This document shows positions 36,406 to 45,815 of a DNA stretch of 64,000 nucleotides, one piece after another. This stretch comes from Aliikangiella coralliicola (GTDB taxonomy: Bacteria; Pseudomonadota; Gammaproteobacteria; Enterobacterales; Kangiellaceae). The DNA lies in assembly GCF_007004725.1 (NCBI RefSeq), contig NZ_ML660172.1, forward strand, positions 124,001-188,000, written 5' to 3'. Under the pieces are notes generated by a model. It had not been told where the DNA came from. It ran no database searches and saw nothing but the letters and a program-made list of their open reading frames with translations. Positions within the stretch are counted from its first letter, which is position 1. The number at the start of each line of letters is the position of its first letter. Position numbers and translations under genes: made by a program.

Positions 36406-38544
36406 TTGAAAATAAACAACACACAATCATTTTTCAAAAAATCGGTAGCTGCATCTTTGGTGATCAGCGCGTGCGCTGCTGGGGCAGTAACAGCCGAACA
36501 ACGATACATGATTAAATTCAAAGATAGCTTAGACGGTAATCCTACGACGCTTTCTGCACAAACGACAAGAGCACAACGAAACAGCCAGCGTATTCAACAA
36601 CTGGGAGGGATTGTTAAACGCAGGTTGGTCAGTGACAATATTATTGCAGCAGAAATGAGTGAAAGTCAGTTGGCTCAGCTGGAAGCGAGTGGGGTTATCG
36701 AGTATTACGAGATAGATCCGATTCGTCGGCTGATTGCGCCTATGGCTGCTGACGATATTGTACCTTTGGCAGAACAAACCCCCTATGGAATTACCATGGT
36801 TCAAGCTGGGCAGGTGAGTGACGCAAATACTGCCAATCGCAAAGTTTGTATTACTGACACAGGTTTCGCGCCAAACCATGAGGACTTACGTCCATACACT
36901 GCGAGTAACATTAGCGGTGACGACAATGATGGTAATGGCAACGATACCGGAGATTGGCACAATGACGGACACGGGCATGGTACACATGTCGCCGGAACCG
37001 TTGCAGGAATTGGGGGCAATGGCGTTGGTGTTGTCGGTGTTAACCCGAGTGATTTAGTTGGCCTGCATATCGTTAAGGTTTTTAACGATTCTGGTAACTG
37101 GGCTTATGGTTCTGATTTAGTGGCAGCGGTTAATCAGTGTGTTAATGCCGGTGCTCAAGTTATTAGCATGAGTTTAGGTGGCAGCGGCTCTAGTAATGCC
37201 GAAGCTAATGCTTTCCAGAATGCATTGAACAATGGCGTACTATCTATTGCTGCTTCAGGTAATAGCGGTAGCGCAAGTGGCAATGATGCCTTCTCTTACC
37301 CAGCGTCTTATGATGCGGTAATGTCAGTTGGTGCATTAGACAGTAGTAAGCAAATTGCTAACTTCTCGCAGAAAAACAGCCAGGTTGAACTTGCTGCGCC
37401 TGGAGTGAGCGTACTGTCCACTTTGCCGAACAATCAATACGCTTCCTGGAATGGAACTTCAATGGCAACACCTCACGTATCTGGTGTCGCTGCTTTAGTC
37501 TGGAGTCACTATACCAACTGTAGTGCGACTCAAATTCGTTCTGCTCTGAACAATTCAGCAGAGGATCTCGGTTCATCCGGTCGCGATCAGGCGTATGGGT
37601 ATGGATTAGTAAGAGCGAAAGCTGCTTACGATTACCTGGCAGCAAATAGTTGTGGTGGCGGTAATCAATCTCCAACTGCGTCCTTTACCGATTCTTGTAC
37701 TGCGTTAGCATGCTCGTTTGATGGTTCAGCTAGTTCTGACCCAGATGGTACCATCGCTTCCTATGCGTGGGACTTCGGTGACGGAGCAACTGGTACGAGC
37801 GCATCCGCAAATCATACCTATGCTTCTGCCGGAACCTACACAGTTCAACTCACAGTAACTGATAACGATGGTGCGTCGAATACAACGTCTAAATCAGTGA
37901 CCGTTTCTGATGGAACCGGTGGCCCGGGCGAATTGACCAATGGTCAGACTGTGTCAAATCTGAGCGGATCTCAGGGCGATGAGCTTGAGTACTACATCGA
38001 TGTTCCAGCCGGTGCAACTAACTTATCGTTTGCGATGAGCGGTGGCTCTGGTGACGCCGATCTTTATGTCCGATTTGGTAGTGCACCAACAACTGGCACT
38101 TATGATTGCCGTCCGTACACTGCAGGTAACAATGAGAACTGTGATTTTGCTTCTCCAAGCACAGGTCGTTACTATGTGATGATCCGTGGTTATTCCGCGT
38201 TCTCTGGCACCAGCTTAACGGCTTCCTATAGTGAGCCTGGCAGTGGTGGTAGCATCAATGAAAGTAATCTTTCTGCCAGCCGAGGTAACTGGAATTACTT
38301 CACTATTGAAGTTGACCCAGGTACAGCTTCTCTAGAACTGAATATTTCGGGTGGTAGTGGTGATGCTGATTTGTATGTGAAGCATGGATCACAAACTACA
38401 ACATCTAACTATGATTGCCGTCCTTATCGTTGGGGCAATACTGAAAGTTGTAGTTTCAATAATCCAGCAGCAGGCACCTGGTATATTGGTATTCGAGCAT
38501 ACAGCACTTATTCAGGTGTTAACTTGAATGGAACCTGGCAGTAA
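36406..38544 (+). CDS. Secreted subtilisin-like (S8) serine protease with PKD and two PPC domains
   Basis: The 712-residue protease is exported by a signal peptide (KKSVAASLVISACAAGAVTA) and has an I9 propeptide (RYMIKFKDSLDG to about residue 105). The S8 catalytic domain carries the triad Asp in CITDTGFAPNHEDL, His in HGHGTHVAGTVAG and Ser in GTSMATPHVSG. A PKD domain follows (SFDGSASSDPDG, YAWDFGDG), then two pre-peptidase C-terminal (PPC) domains, each with SGGSGDADLYV and a Y-D-C-R-P-Y segment. The start is TTG at 36406 with AAGGAGAA about eight bases upstream; no in-frame ATG fits the signal peptide. It is probably released by type II secretion to digest extracellular protein. A terminator follows. 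Confidence 0.95.
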   Translation: MKINNTQSFFKKSVAASLVISACAAGAVTAEQRYMIKFKDSLDGNPTTLSAQTTRAQRNSQRIQQLGGIVKRRLVSDNIIAAEMSESQLAQLEASGVIEYYEIDPIRRLIAPMAADDIVPLAEQTPYGITMVQAGQVSDANTANRKVCITDTGFAPNHEDLRPYTASNISGDDNDGNGNDTGDWHNDGHGHGTHVAGTVAGIGGNGVGVVGVNPSDLVGLHIVKVFNDSGNWAYGSDLVAAVNQCVNAGAQVISMSLGGSGSSNAEANAFQNALNNGVLSIAASGNSGSASGNDAFSYPASYDAVMSVGALDSSKQIANFSQKNSQVELAAPGVSVLSTLPNNQYASWNGTSMATPHVSGVAALVWSHYTNCSATQIRSALNNSAEDLGSSGRDQAYGYGLVRAKAAYDYLAANSCGGGNQSPTASFTDSCTALACSFDGSASSDPDGTIASYAWDFGDGATGTSASANHTYASAGTYTVQLTVTDNDGASNTTSKSVTVSDGTGGPGELTNGQTVSNLSGSQGDELEYYIDVPAGATNLSFAMSGGSGDADLYVRFGSAPTTGTYDCRPYTAGNNENCDFASPSTGRYYVMIRGYSAFSGTSLTASYSEPGSGGSINESNLSASRGNWNYFTIEVDPGTASLELNISGGSGDADLYVKHGSQTTTSNYDCRPYRWGNTESCSFNNPAAGTWYIGIRAYSTYSGVNLNGTWQ

Positions 38545-38574
38545 GTTCAGCCAAATGGTTTTATACTAAGCCGT

Positions 38575-38604
38575 AAAAAACCCCCTCTATTGAGGGGGTT
38601 TTTA
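38575..38604 (+). terminator. Rho-independent terminator of the S8 protease gene
   Basis: AAAAAACCCCCTC pairs with GAGGGGGTTTTT around TATT. The A-run and T-run make it able to act in both directions, and pepN converges on it. Confidence 0.93.
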
Positions 38605-38675
38605 TTTGAATGACAGCGCTAAAATAGCATTGAACAAAGTTGCATTAATTAACACTAGATATCCCGAACTTTAAA

Positions 38676-41291
38676 CTACATGTTCAAAGATTTCTCAACC
38701 ACTTCATAAACATCATTAGAAAGATTATCAACAGCTTTAATTCTCTCAAGTTGTTCTTTGATTAAAGCTTGTCGCTTGCCATCCAGTTTTTTCCACTGGT
38801 TAAATTGTTTGGATAAACCCGCGGCAATTTGTGGATTGATCGCGTTGAGGCGAATAATCGTATCAGCGAGTAGTTCATAACCGGCACCGGTGGCATTGTG
38901 AAATTGAGGTAAATTGCCGGAAATAAATGCGGTGATTACCGCTCGAACTTTGTTAGGGTTTTCGATGGAAAACTTTTCATGGTTAAGCAACGCGTTAACA
39001 TGTTCTATGATACTTTCATCGTCATTGATAACCTGGGCACTAAACCATTTATCCATCACGAGCTCTTCATCTTTCCACTTTTGATAAAACTGATTAATGT
39101 AATCCGATTTATATCCTTCTGTAGAATTGGCAATTGTTTGCAAAGCAGACAGTTCGTCGGTCATGTTGTCAGCGCGCGTTTGCTGTGTGGCAGCCAGCTC
39201 AAAGTGTTGCTCGTCATTGGCAACCATCATGTAATCGAGAGCGACATTGCGCAGTTTACGGTCACTCGGTTGGTCACCGCTGGTTGTGTTGTAAATCGAA
39301 AACCAGGTGTGTTCAAGTGATTGCCCAATGTGCTTTTTCAATTGGCGATGTTTGTTAAACAAACGATCAACATTAATTTTTTCAGAGCGTCCAATAAGAC
39401 TACTTATTTCGGGTAATATAACGGCAAGCGCTTTAAGTGAGTTATCCAATTGCTCATCGCCAAGTAGTTGTGCAAAGGAATTTTTAAGGATCTCTAGATC
39501 TGGTTCACTAATTTCATCTTCGTTATTCAAGAGAATTTTTGTCATCAAACTTTGACCTGCGTCCCAACGATTAAACGAGTTAGGATCAGAAGCAAAGAGG
39601 GTGGCTAATTGACTCTGGTCATATTCAAATTTCAGTTTTACCGGCGCTGAAAAGTCTCTTAGTAGAGAAGGGATTAAAACCTCATTGTCAGAGTGAATGG
39701 TTAAAGTTTGATTTTCTTCAGTCATAACAAAAAGTGTTTCGCCGCAGACATCGTCTGAGTCTGATAAGCGGAACTTCGCCACATCACCTTGCGCATTAAT
39801 AAAACCTATTTTGACCGGGATCATGAAAGGTTTTTTTGTTTCCTGACCTGGTGTCGCCGGACAAGATTGTGCGAATTGAAGCTCAAACTTTCCGTTACCC
39901 AGAGACTCAAGTTGAACCTTCACTTCCGGTGTACCGGCTTGACGATACCAGTTGCGGAAAAGCGCCCAATCTTTTTGATTGGCATCTTCCATGGCACAAA
40001 TAAAGTCTTCACAAGTAACAGCTTGACCATCGTGTCGTTCGAAATAAAGATCCATACCTGCACGGAAACCTTGTTCGCCCAAAAGCGTGTGCATCATTCG
40101 GATCACTTCGGCGCCTTTGTTATAAACGGTTACCGTGTAAAAATTATTCATTTCAATATAAGAGTCCGGGCGAATAGAGTGAGCCATTGGGCCGGAGTCT
40201 TCGGCAAATTGCGATGAGCGAATGATCTTTACCTGGTCTATTCGCTGCACCGCTTTTGATTGCATATCTTCACTGAATTTTTGATCTCTAAAAACAGTAA
40301 GACCTTCTTTGAGGCTCAACTGGAACCAGTCGCGACAGGTGACTCGGTTACCTGTCCAGTTATGAAAATATTCGTGAGCAATGACTCTTTCAACACCTTC
40401 GAAATCAGCGTCGGTTGCGGTTTTCTTATTAGCTAAAACGTACTTAGTGTTAAAAACATTTAAGCCTTTATTTTCCATTGCGCCCATATTGAAATCGCTC
40501 ACCGCGACTATCATGTAGAGATCCAGGTCATATTCGCGACCAAACTTTTCTTCATCCCAGCGCATTGATTCGATTAAACTGTCCATCGCAAATCGACATT
40601 GATCGAGTTTTCCCTTGTCGACATAGAGCTCCAGTTTAACTTCTCGTCCGCTCATTGTGGTAAAACTGTCAGTTAGGCAATCCAGATCACCGGCAACCAG
40701 GGCAAACAAGTAACTGGGTTTGGGGAAGGGGTCATGCCATTCAACAAAATGGCGTCCGTCACTCATATCGCCACGTGTTAGTGGATTCCCGTTTGATAAT
40801 AAGAGAGGATAGGCTGCTTTATCGCCTTCTATTCGTACCTTAAACTCAGACATAATTTCCGGACGATCAAGGTAGTAGGTAATTTTTCTGAAGCCTTCTG
40901 CTTCACATTGTGTGCAGAACTTTCCACCAGAAGTATAAAGACCTTCCAGTGATTTATTTTTCTGAGGATAAATTTTTACCTGAAGATTGAGGGTAAATTT
41001 TTCACTGACGTTGTTAATTGTCAGATGATTGTCAGTCGCTTCGTATTCATCCTTGCTGAGTTCATTTCCATCTACAGAAACTTGCTGTAGTTCTAACTCT
41101 AATCCGTCTAATACCAGCGGTTCCAGCACATCACTTTTATCAAGTGGGTTTTTCTCAATTTTTAGTTCGCTATTAACTAATGTATGAGAGTCAAAAAGCT
41201 GAAATTTTAAGTCGGTATGTTTAATTAAGTATTGGCTGGGTCGGTAATCTTTGCGGTATTTTACTGTCGGATTTTTTGAAGAATTCTTCAT
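38676..41291 (-). CDS. pepN: Aminopeptidase N
   Basis: PepN is an M1 zinc metallopeptidase that removes N-terminal residues from peptides in the cytoplasm. The 871-residue protein has the exopeptidase motif GAMENKGLN (family GAMEN) and the zinc site HEYFHNWTG (H-E-x-x-H) followed by the third ligand Glu in SLKEGLTVFRDQ. N-terminal beta domain, thermolysin-like domain and the long helical C-terminal domain are all present; length is normal for the bacterial type (about 870). It has no signal peptide. It lies between two other genes' terminators and is probably a single-gene unit. The ribosome site is weak. Confidence 0.97.
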   Translation of the reverse strand: MKNSSKNPTVKYRKDYRPSQYLIKHTDLKFQLFDSHTLVNSELKIEKNPLDKSDVLEPLVLDGLELELQQVSVDGNELSKDEYEATDNHLTINNVSEKFTLNLQVKIYPQKNKSLEGLYTSGGKFCTQCEAEGFRKITYYLDRPEIMSEFKVRIEGDKAAYPLLLSNGNPLTRGDMSDGRHFVEWHDPFPKPSYLFALVAGDLDCLTDSFTTMSGREVKLELYVDKGKLDQCRFAMDSLIESMRWDEEKFGREYDLDLYMIVAVSDFNMGAMENKGLNVFNTKYVLANKKTATDADFEGVERVIAHEYFHNWTGNRVTCRDWFQLSLKEGLTVFRDQKFSEDMQSKAVQRIDQVKIIRSSQFAEDSGPMAHSIRPDSYIEMNNFYTVTVYNKGAEVIRMMHTLLGEQGFRAGMDLYFERHDGQAVTCEDFICAMEDANQKDWALFRNWYRQAGTPEVKVQLESLGNGKFELQFAQSCPATPGQETKKPFMIPVKIGFINAQGDVAKFRLSDSDDVCGETLFVMTEENQTLTIHSDNEVLIPSLLRDFSAPVKLKFEYDQSQLATLFASDPNSFNRWDAGQSLMTKILLNNEDEISEPDLEILKNSFAQLLGDEQLDNSLKALAVILPEISSLIGRSEKINVDRLFNKHRQLKKHIGQSLEHTWFSIYNTTSGDQPSDRKLRNVALDYMMVANDEQHFELAATQQTRADNMTDELSALQTIANSTEGYKSDYINQFYQKWKDEELVMDKWFSAQVINDDESIIEHVNALLNHEKFSIENPNKVRAVITAFISGNLPQFHNATGAGYELLADTIIRLNAINPQIAAGLSKQFNQWKKLDGKRQALIKEQLERIKAVDNLSNDVYEVVEKSLNM

Positions 41292-41797
41292 TATAGCGGG
41301 TACCTTGATAGCATCACTTGAACAAGCGAATTAAACTGATTATTTGGCTGAAAGCTGCAAATATACGTGTTGGGGGGAGTTTAGCAGCGCGATAAACGAA
41401 TAGTAAAGAGTACAACGACGCATTTAATCTAGTGGTACGACCAGAATTTTATTGAAAATGCACGAAATGCATTCAACTGCATCTAATTAACCTGAATTTA
41501 TGGGTAATTGCGTTAATTTTGCTATACAAGACGGCGTTGAACCCGTATTATCCACCCCCAGCAAAAAGTAACCGAAATAGACTCATTTTGCTCAGCAGGA
41601 TTCGTTCGTTTTGAACGGTTAATTAATTCGATAGAGTTGATTGATTTTATGCTAGTTTTGTTGAGTAATTTGCTGATTAAGCAAAAATGAGTTGTTCGTT
41701 CCAGTCGAAACGCTTGAGTCTGCACAGGGCGTACCGAGTCTTTGATTTGCTCGGCACGAAACTCCTGCAAGCGATCCATCTATAAGGAGAAGCCACT
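41292..41797. other. 506-bp region between pepN and pdhA
   Basis: It holds the divergent promoters of pepN and pdhA, which I cannot place with confidence. At 41483-41498 CTAATTAACCTGAATT matches the terminal repeat of the palindromic element at 16951-17193 in 15 of 16 positions (to either end), so it may be a solitary, decayed end of the same family. Confidence 0.5.
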
Positions 41798-42877
41798 TTG
41801 ACAACAATTGCGAAATTTGAAGTCAAATATGTTCAATATCTCGATGAGCATGGTCAACTAACTACCGATGACGTTCCTGCCATCGCGAAAGATTTCACTG
41901 CCCTTAAAAAACTCTACCGTGACATGGCGTTAATTCGTCAAATGGATTCTAAAGCCTACGCTTTGCAAAGAACCGGTAAAATGGGAACCTATGCAGCGGC
42001 AACCGGCCAGGAGGCTATTGGTGTCGGCTTTGGTGCGGCTATGAACCCTGAAGATGTTCTTGTTCCTTATTACCGCGGTCAGGCGGCCATGGTACAACAC
42101 GGCGTTCGTATGGAAGAAATCCTGCTTTATTGGGGAGGCGATGAAAGAGGCTCCGATTTTCAGAATGAAACCGCCAGACAAGACTTCCCAATTGCGGTGC
42201 CGATCGCAACTCAGTCCTTACACGCAACTGGCGTAGCAAAAGCGATGCAGATACGTGGCGAGAAGCGCTGTGTATTCACTGAAATTGGTGAAGGCGGAAC
42301 TTCCCAGGGGGATTTTTACGAAGCGCTGAATGTTGCCGGTATCTGGAGTCTTGGCGTGGTTTTTGTGATCAACAACAACCAGTGGGCGATTTCGGTTCCT
42401 AGTGAAATTCAAACGGCCTGTGAGACCTACGCACAAAAAGCGATTGCCGCCGGCATCGACAGTGTTCAGGTTGACGGTAATGATATTATTGCTGTTTTTG
42501 ACGAGTCACAAAAAGCCGCAGAAAAGGCTCGAGAGGGTGGCGGATCAACGGTTATTGAGTGTATCAGTTTAAGACTTTGTGATCACACAACTGCTGATGA
42601 TGCTAGTCGTTATCGACCAGATGGTGAACTCGATGAGGGTTGGAAAAAAGAGCCGCTCATCCGTCTCAGAAAATATCTCGAAGCTAACGGGCAATGGTCT
42701 GAAGCTGAAGAATCTGCACTGCAAGAAGAAGTGGTTGCGACGGTTCAGCAGAGCGTTGACACCTACCTCAATACACCAACAGACAAGCCTGAAGCAATGT
42801 TTGATTACCTTTACGATGAACTTCCGGAAAGAACGCTTGCACAGCGTGAATTAGCGATTGCAAGAGGAGCGAAATAA
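41798..42877 (+). CDS. pdhA: Pyruvate dehydrogenase E1 component, alpha subunit
   Basis: E1 alpha binds thiamine diphosphate and, with E1 beta, decarboxylates pyruvate. The 359-residue protein has ALQRTGKMGTYAAATGQEA, PYYRGQAAMVQHG, and the thiamine-diphosphate motif GEGGTSQGDFYEALN with VVFVINNNQWAIS. This is the alpha2-beta2 type of E1, related to branched-chain 2-oxoacid dehydrogenase, unlike the single-chain AceE of Escherichia coli. The start is TTG at 41798 with AAGGAG about nine bases upstream. Its TAA stop overlaps the pdhB ATG by one base, so the genes are translationally coupled. A branched-chain 2-oxoacid substrate cannot be excluded. Confidence 0.9.
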   Translation: MTTIAKFEVKYVQYLDEHGQLTTDDVPAIAKDFTALKKLYRDMALIRQMDSKAYALQRTGKMGTYAAATGQEAIGVGFGAAMNPEDVLVPYYRGQAAMVQHGVRMEEILLYWGGDERGSDFQNETARQDFPIAVPIATQSLHATGVAKAMQIRGEKRCVFTEIGEGGTSQGDFYEALNVAGIWSLGVVFVINNNQWAISVPSEIQTACETYAQKAIAAGIDSVQVDGNDIIAVFDESQKAAEKAREGGGSTVIECISLRLCDHTTADDASRYRPDGELDEGWKKEPLIRLRKYLEANGQWSEAEESALQEEVVATVQQSVDTYLNTPTDKPEAMFDYLYDELPERTLAQRELAIARGAK

Positions 42878-43857
42878 TGGCCGCAATTACCTTGATTGAA
42901 GCAGTAAACATGGCAATGGCGCATGAAATGGAAGCGGATAATGAAGTCGTTGTATTTGGTGAAGACGTTGGTCTGAACGGTGGTGTATTCCGTGCTACAG
43001 ACGGGTTGCAACAGCGTTTCGGCGAGGAGCGAGTCATCGACACGCCGTTAGCTGAAGCCATGATCGCCGGTATTGCGATTGGTATGGCCGCACAAGGCAT
43101 GAAACCGGTCGCCGAAATTCAATTTATGGGATTCATTTTCCCGGCAGCGGACCATATTATTTCTCACTGTGCCCGTATGCGAAATAGAACTCGCGGCCGT
43201 TTGACTCTGCCACTGGTAATTCGCGCACCCTATGGTGGCGGTATCCACGCACCGGAAAATCATTCAGAAAGTACGGAAGCAGTATTTGCCCACATTCCAG
43301 GTTTAAAAGTTGTCATACCATCTAACCCTTCTCGTGCTTATGGTTTGATGCTGGCCGCTATTCGTGACCCTGATCCGGTTATTTTCCTGGAGCCTAAACG
43401 GGTTTACCGAATTGAAAAGCACGAAATTGAAGATAACGGCGAAGAGTACCCACTGGGCGTTTGTTTTGTTGACCGAGAAGGAACTGATATCACATTAATT
43501 AGCTGGGGTGCTATGCTTCATGAAACCAAACAAGCGGCTGAAAAACTCGCAGCAGAGGGAATTAGCGCCGAAGTGATTGATGTGGCAACCGTTAATCCTT
43601 TAGACATTGATACCATTTTAGAGTCTGTGGCAAAAACCGGTCGTGCCTGTATTGTTCAAGAAGCACCGAAAGCGGGCGCTGTTGGTTCTGACATTGCGGC
43701 GGAAATTGCTGAAAAAGGTGTGATGCATTTGTTGGCGCCGATTGGCCGTGTTTCTGGTTACGATACAATGATGCCTTATTATCGACTGGAAAAACAATAT
43801 ATGCCGAAGGTTGAGCATATTGTCGAAGAAGCAAAAAGACTAGTGGAGTACCGATGA
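42877..43857 (+). CDS. pdhB: Pyruvate dehydrogenase E1 component, beta subunit
   Basis: E1 beta supplies the second half of the thiamine-diphosphate site. The 326-residue protein has the family words VVVFGEDVGLNGGVFRATDG, DTPLAEAMIAGIAIGMA, and APYGGGIHAPENHSES followed by HIPGLKVVIPSNP, plus a transketolase C-terminal domain (DITLISWGAMLHE, IDVATVNPLDIDTI). It overlaps pdhA by one base and the E2 gene by four (ATGA). It is of standard length. Confidence 0.93.
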   Translation: MAAITLIEAVNMAMAHEMEADNEVVVFGEDVGLNGGVFRATDGLQQRFGEERVIDTPLAEAMIAGIAIGMAAQGMKPVAEIQFMGFIFPAADHIISHCARMRNRTRGRLTLPLVIRAPYGGGIHAPENHSESTEAVFAHIPGLKVVIPSNPSRAYGLMLAAIRDPDPVIFLEPKRVYRIEKHEIEDNGEEYPLGVCFVDREGTDITLISWGAMLHETKQAAEKLAAEGISAEVIDVATVNPLDIDTILESVAKTGRACIVQEAPKAGAVGSDIAAEIAEKGVMHLLAPIGRVSGYDTMMPYYRLEKQYMPKVEHIVEEAKRLVEYR

Positions 43858-45566
43858 AAATATTTAACTTACCCGATTTGGGAGAGGGCTTACCGGACGC
43901 AGAAATTGTCCGTTGGTTAGTTAAAGAAGGCGATACGGTTTCTCTTGATCAACCAATGGTTGAAATGGAAACTGCCAAAGCGGTGGTTGAAGTACCATCG
44001 CCTTTTGACGGAACTGTCACCAAGCTTCTTGGCCAGGCCGGCGATGTCATTGAAGTGGGCGCAGTATTGGTAGAGTTTGACGGCGACGGTTCAAGTAGCG
44101 CAAAGACTGAATCAGCTCCGGTAGCAAAGCCTGAGCAGGCTCAGGCCAAACCTGCCAGTAATAACGCGCCGAGTGCCGCAAGTGGACCGGTCTTTAACTT
44201 GCCTGATCTGGGCGAAGGTCTACCTGACGCAGAAATTGTCAGATGGTTAGTCAACGAAGGCGATGAGTTGAGTGTTGATCAACCAATGGTTGAAATGGAA
44301 ACTGCTAAAGCCGTCGTTGAAGTACCTTCTCCATTTGCCGCGAAAGTTGCCAAACTACACGGTCAGGCCGGTGATGTGATTGAAGTCGGTGCGCCGCTTG
44401 TTTCATTCGGAGACGGTGATTCTAGTGGTTCAGTTCAGGCAGAAGCCGACGACAGTGCCGACGCTGATTCTGATGATGCTGGTACCGTTGTTGGTGCCGT
44501 GCAAGTTGGTAATAAAGTTGTTGCTGAATCTGCGGATGCGGTCGTTAAAGCGCTTGCGAAAAAATTAAAAGTCGATTTGTCACTCGTTACCGGTTCAGGG
44601 GCAGGTGGAAAAATAACACAAGCTGACGTTAAACAAGCCAAAAAAGATGGGAAGCTGATTGGTAGTAAAGCTGCGGCTCCAGCACCAGTCGCCGCGCCTT
44701 CGAATACTGGTAGTACGGCAGATAATGAAAATCCCCTCGATTTTAAAGCTTCTCCAGCGGTACGTGCACACGCGCGTCGATTAGGAGTTGCGTTATCAAG
44801 TTGTAAAACCAGCGGTAAAAAAGGTTCGATAACAAAAGCAGATGTTGAAGCTGCGGTTGGTGCCGCTTCTGCAACCGCGACCGCACCGGTTGCTAAACCT
44901 GCTGGCGGTGGTTTACCAACGGTTCAAGTGAGTGTCGAGCCACAAAGCGTTCGTGGTGTTCGCCGCGCAATGGCAATGGGCATGGCGAAATCACACGCGA
45001 CAGTTGTACCCACAACTTTGGTGGAAGATGCGGACATTACAGCTTGGCCAAAACAAGATTTTCTGGCGCGTTATGTGCGAGCGTTAGTTTATGCATCGAA
45101 AATTGAGCCGGCATTAAATTGTTGGTTTGATGGAGAAAAATATGAGCGGCTGGTTCATCCGAATGTTCATGTGGGTATCGCGATTGATTCGCCTGACGGA
45201 CTCTATGTGCCCGTTGTTCACGATGCTGATAAGAAAGATGCCGGTCAAATTCGTGCCAGAGTTCAGGAATTGAGGCAAAAAATCGAAACTAAATCACTCA
45301 AGCAAGACGATCAACAAGGGGCGACCGTTACTCTGTCTAACTTTGGTTCCATTGCAGGACGTTACGGAACGCCGGTTGTTTCTCCGCCGCAAGTTGCCAT
45401 TCTTGGCACGGGAAGGTTTAGAGATGAGTTGAAGTTAACGGATAAAGGGATAGCTAAGCACAAGATGTTGCCGCTGTCGTTGACTTTTGATCATCGTGCT
45501 GCCACCGGTGGTGAAGCAGCGAGATTCCTGGCTGCGATTATTGAAGATCTGCAAAAGCCGGTATAA
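43854..45566 (+). CDS. pdhC: Dihydrolipoamide acyltransferase E2 with two lipoyl and two subunit-binding domains
   Basis: E2 transfers the acyl group to CoA and forms the core of the complex. The 570-residue protein has two lipoyl domains with the lipoylated Lys in EMETAKAVVEVPSPF (Lys42 and Lys152). Two peripheral-subunit-binding-like domains follow at about 224-258 (VVKALAKKLKVDLSLVTGSG) and 299-335 (SPAVRAHARRLGVALSSCKT); most E2 proteins have only one. The catalytic domain spans about 355-570 and has FDHRAATGG, with His547, where the usual H-x-x-x-D-G reads H-x-x-x-T-G. Ala/Pro-rich linkers join the domains. It overlaps pdhB by four bases. No dihydrolipoamide dehydrogenase (E3) gene is present. 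Confidence 0.93.
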   Translation: MKIFNLPDLGEGLPDAEIVRWLVKEGDTVSLDQPMVEMETAKAVVEVPSPFDGTVTKLLGQAGDVIEVGAVLVEFDGDGSSSAKTESAPVAKPEQAQAKPASNNAPSAASGPVFNLPDLGEGLPDAEIVRWLVNEGDELSVDQPMVEMETAKAVVEVPSPFAAKVAKLHGQAGDVIEVGAPLVSFGDGDSSGSVQAEADDSADADSDDAGTVVGAVQVGNKVVAESADAVVKALAKKLKVDLSLVTGSGAGGKITQADVKQAKKDGKLIGSKAAAPAPVAAPSNTGSTADNENPLDFKASPAVRAHARRLGVALSSCKTSGKKGSITKADVEAAVGAASATATAPVAKPAGGGLPTVQVSVEPQSVRGVRRAMAMGMAKSHATVVPTTLVEDADITAWPKQDFLARYVRALVYASKIEPALNCWFDGEKYERLVHPNVHVGIAIDSPDGLYVPVVHDADKKDAGQIRARVQELRQKIETKSLKQDDQQGATVTLSNFGSIAGRYGTPVVSPPQVAILGTGRFRDELKLTDKGIAKHKMLPLSLTFDHRAATGGEAARFLAAIIEDLQKPV

Positions 45567-45613
45567 CTGATTAATAAAAATAGAAGTATTGGTTTATTAA
45601 CCTGTAAACCCTT

Positions 45614-45641
45614 AAAAGACACCGAAAGGTGTCTTTTTTTT
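45614..45641 (+). terminator. Rho-independent terminator of the pdh operon
   Basis: AAAAGACACC and GGTGTCTTTT pair around GAAA, followed by further T residues. Confidence 0.94.
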
Positions 45642-45815
45642 AGGCTGATCAATCAGGGACTGTTGATTTGAATAAATTTTTTAGTAAAAGTTGTGCTTTC
45701 ACTCTGCGGTATTCTATATTTCCGACTAAACTAGATAATATTAAGTCTCGTATCACAATCGCTGGTATTATCATAGACTTATGTTACCCATCAAAATCGA
45801 ATTAAAAGGAACTCA

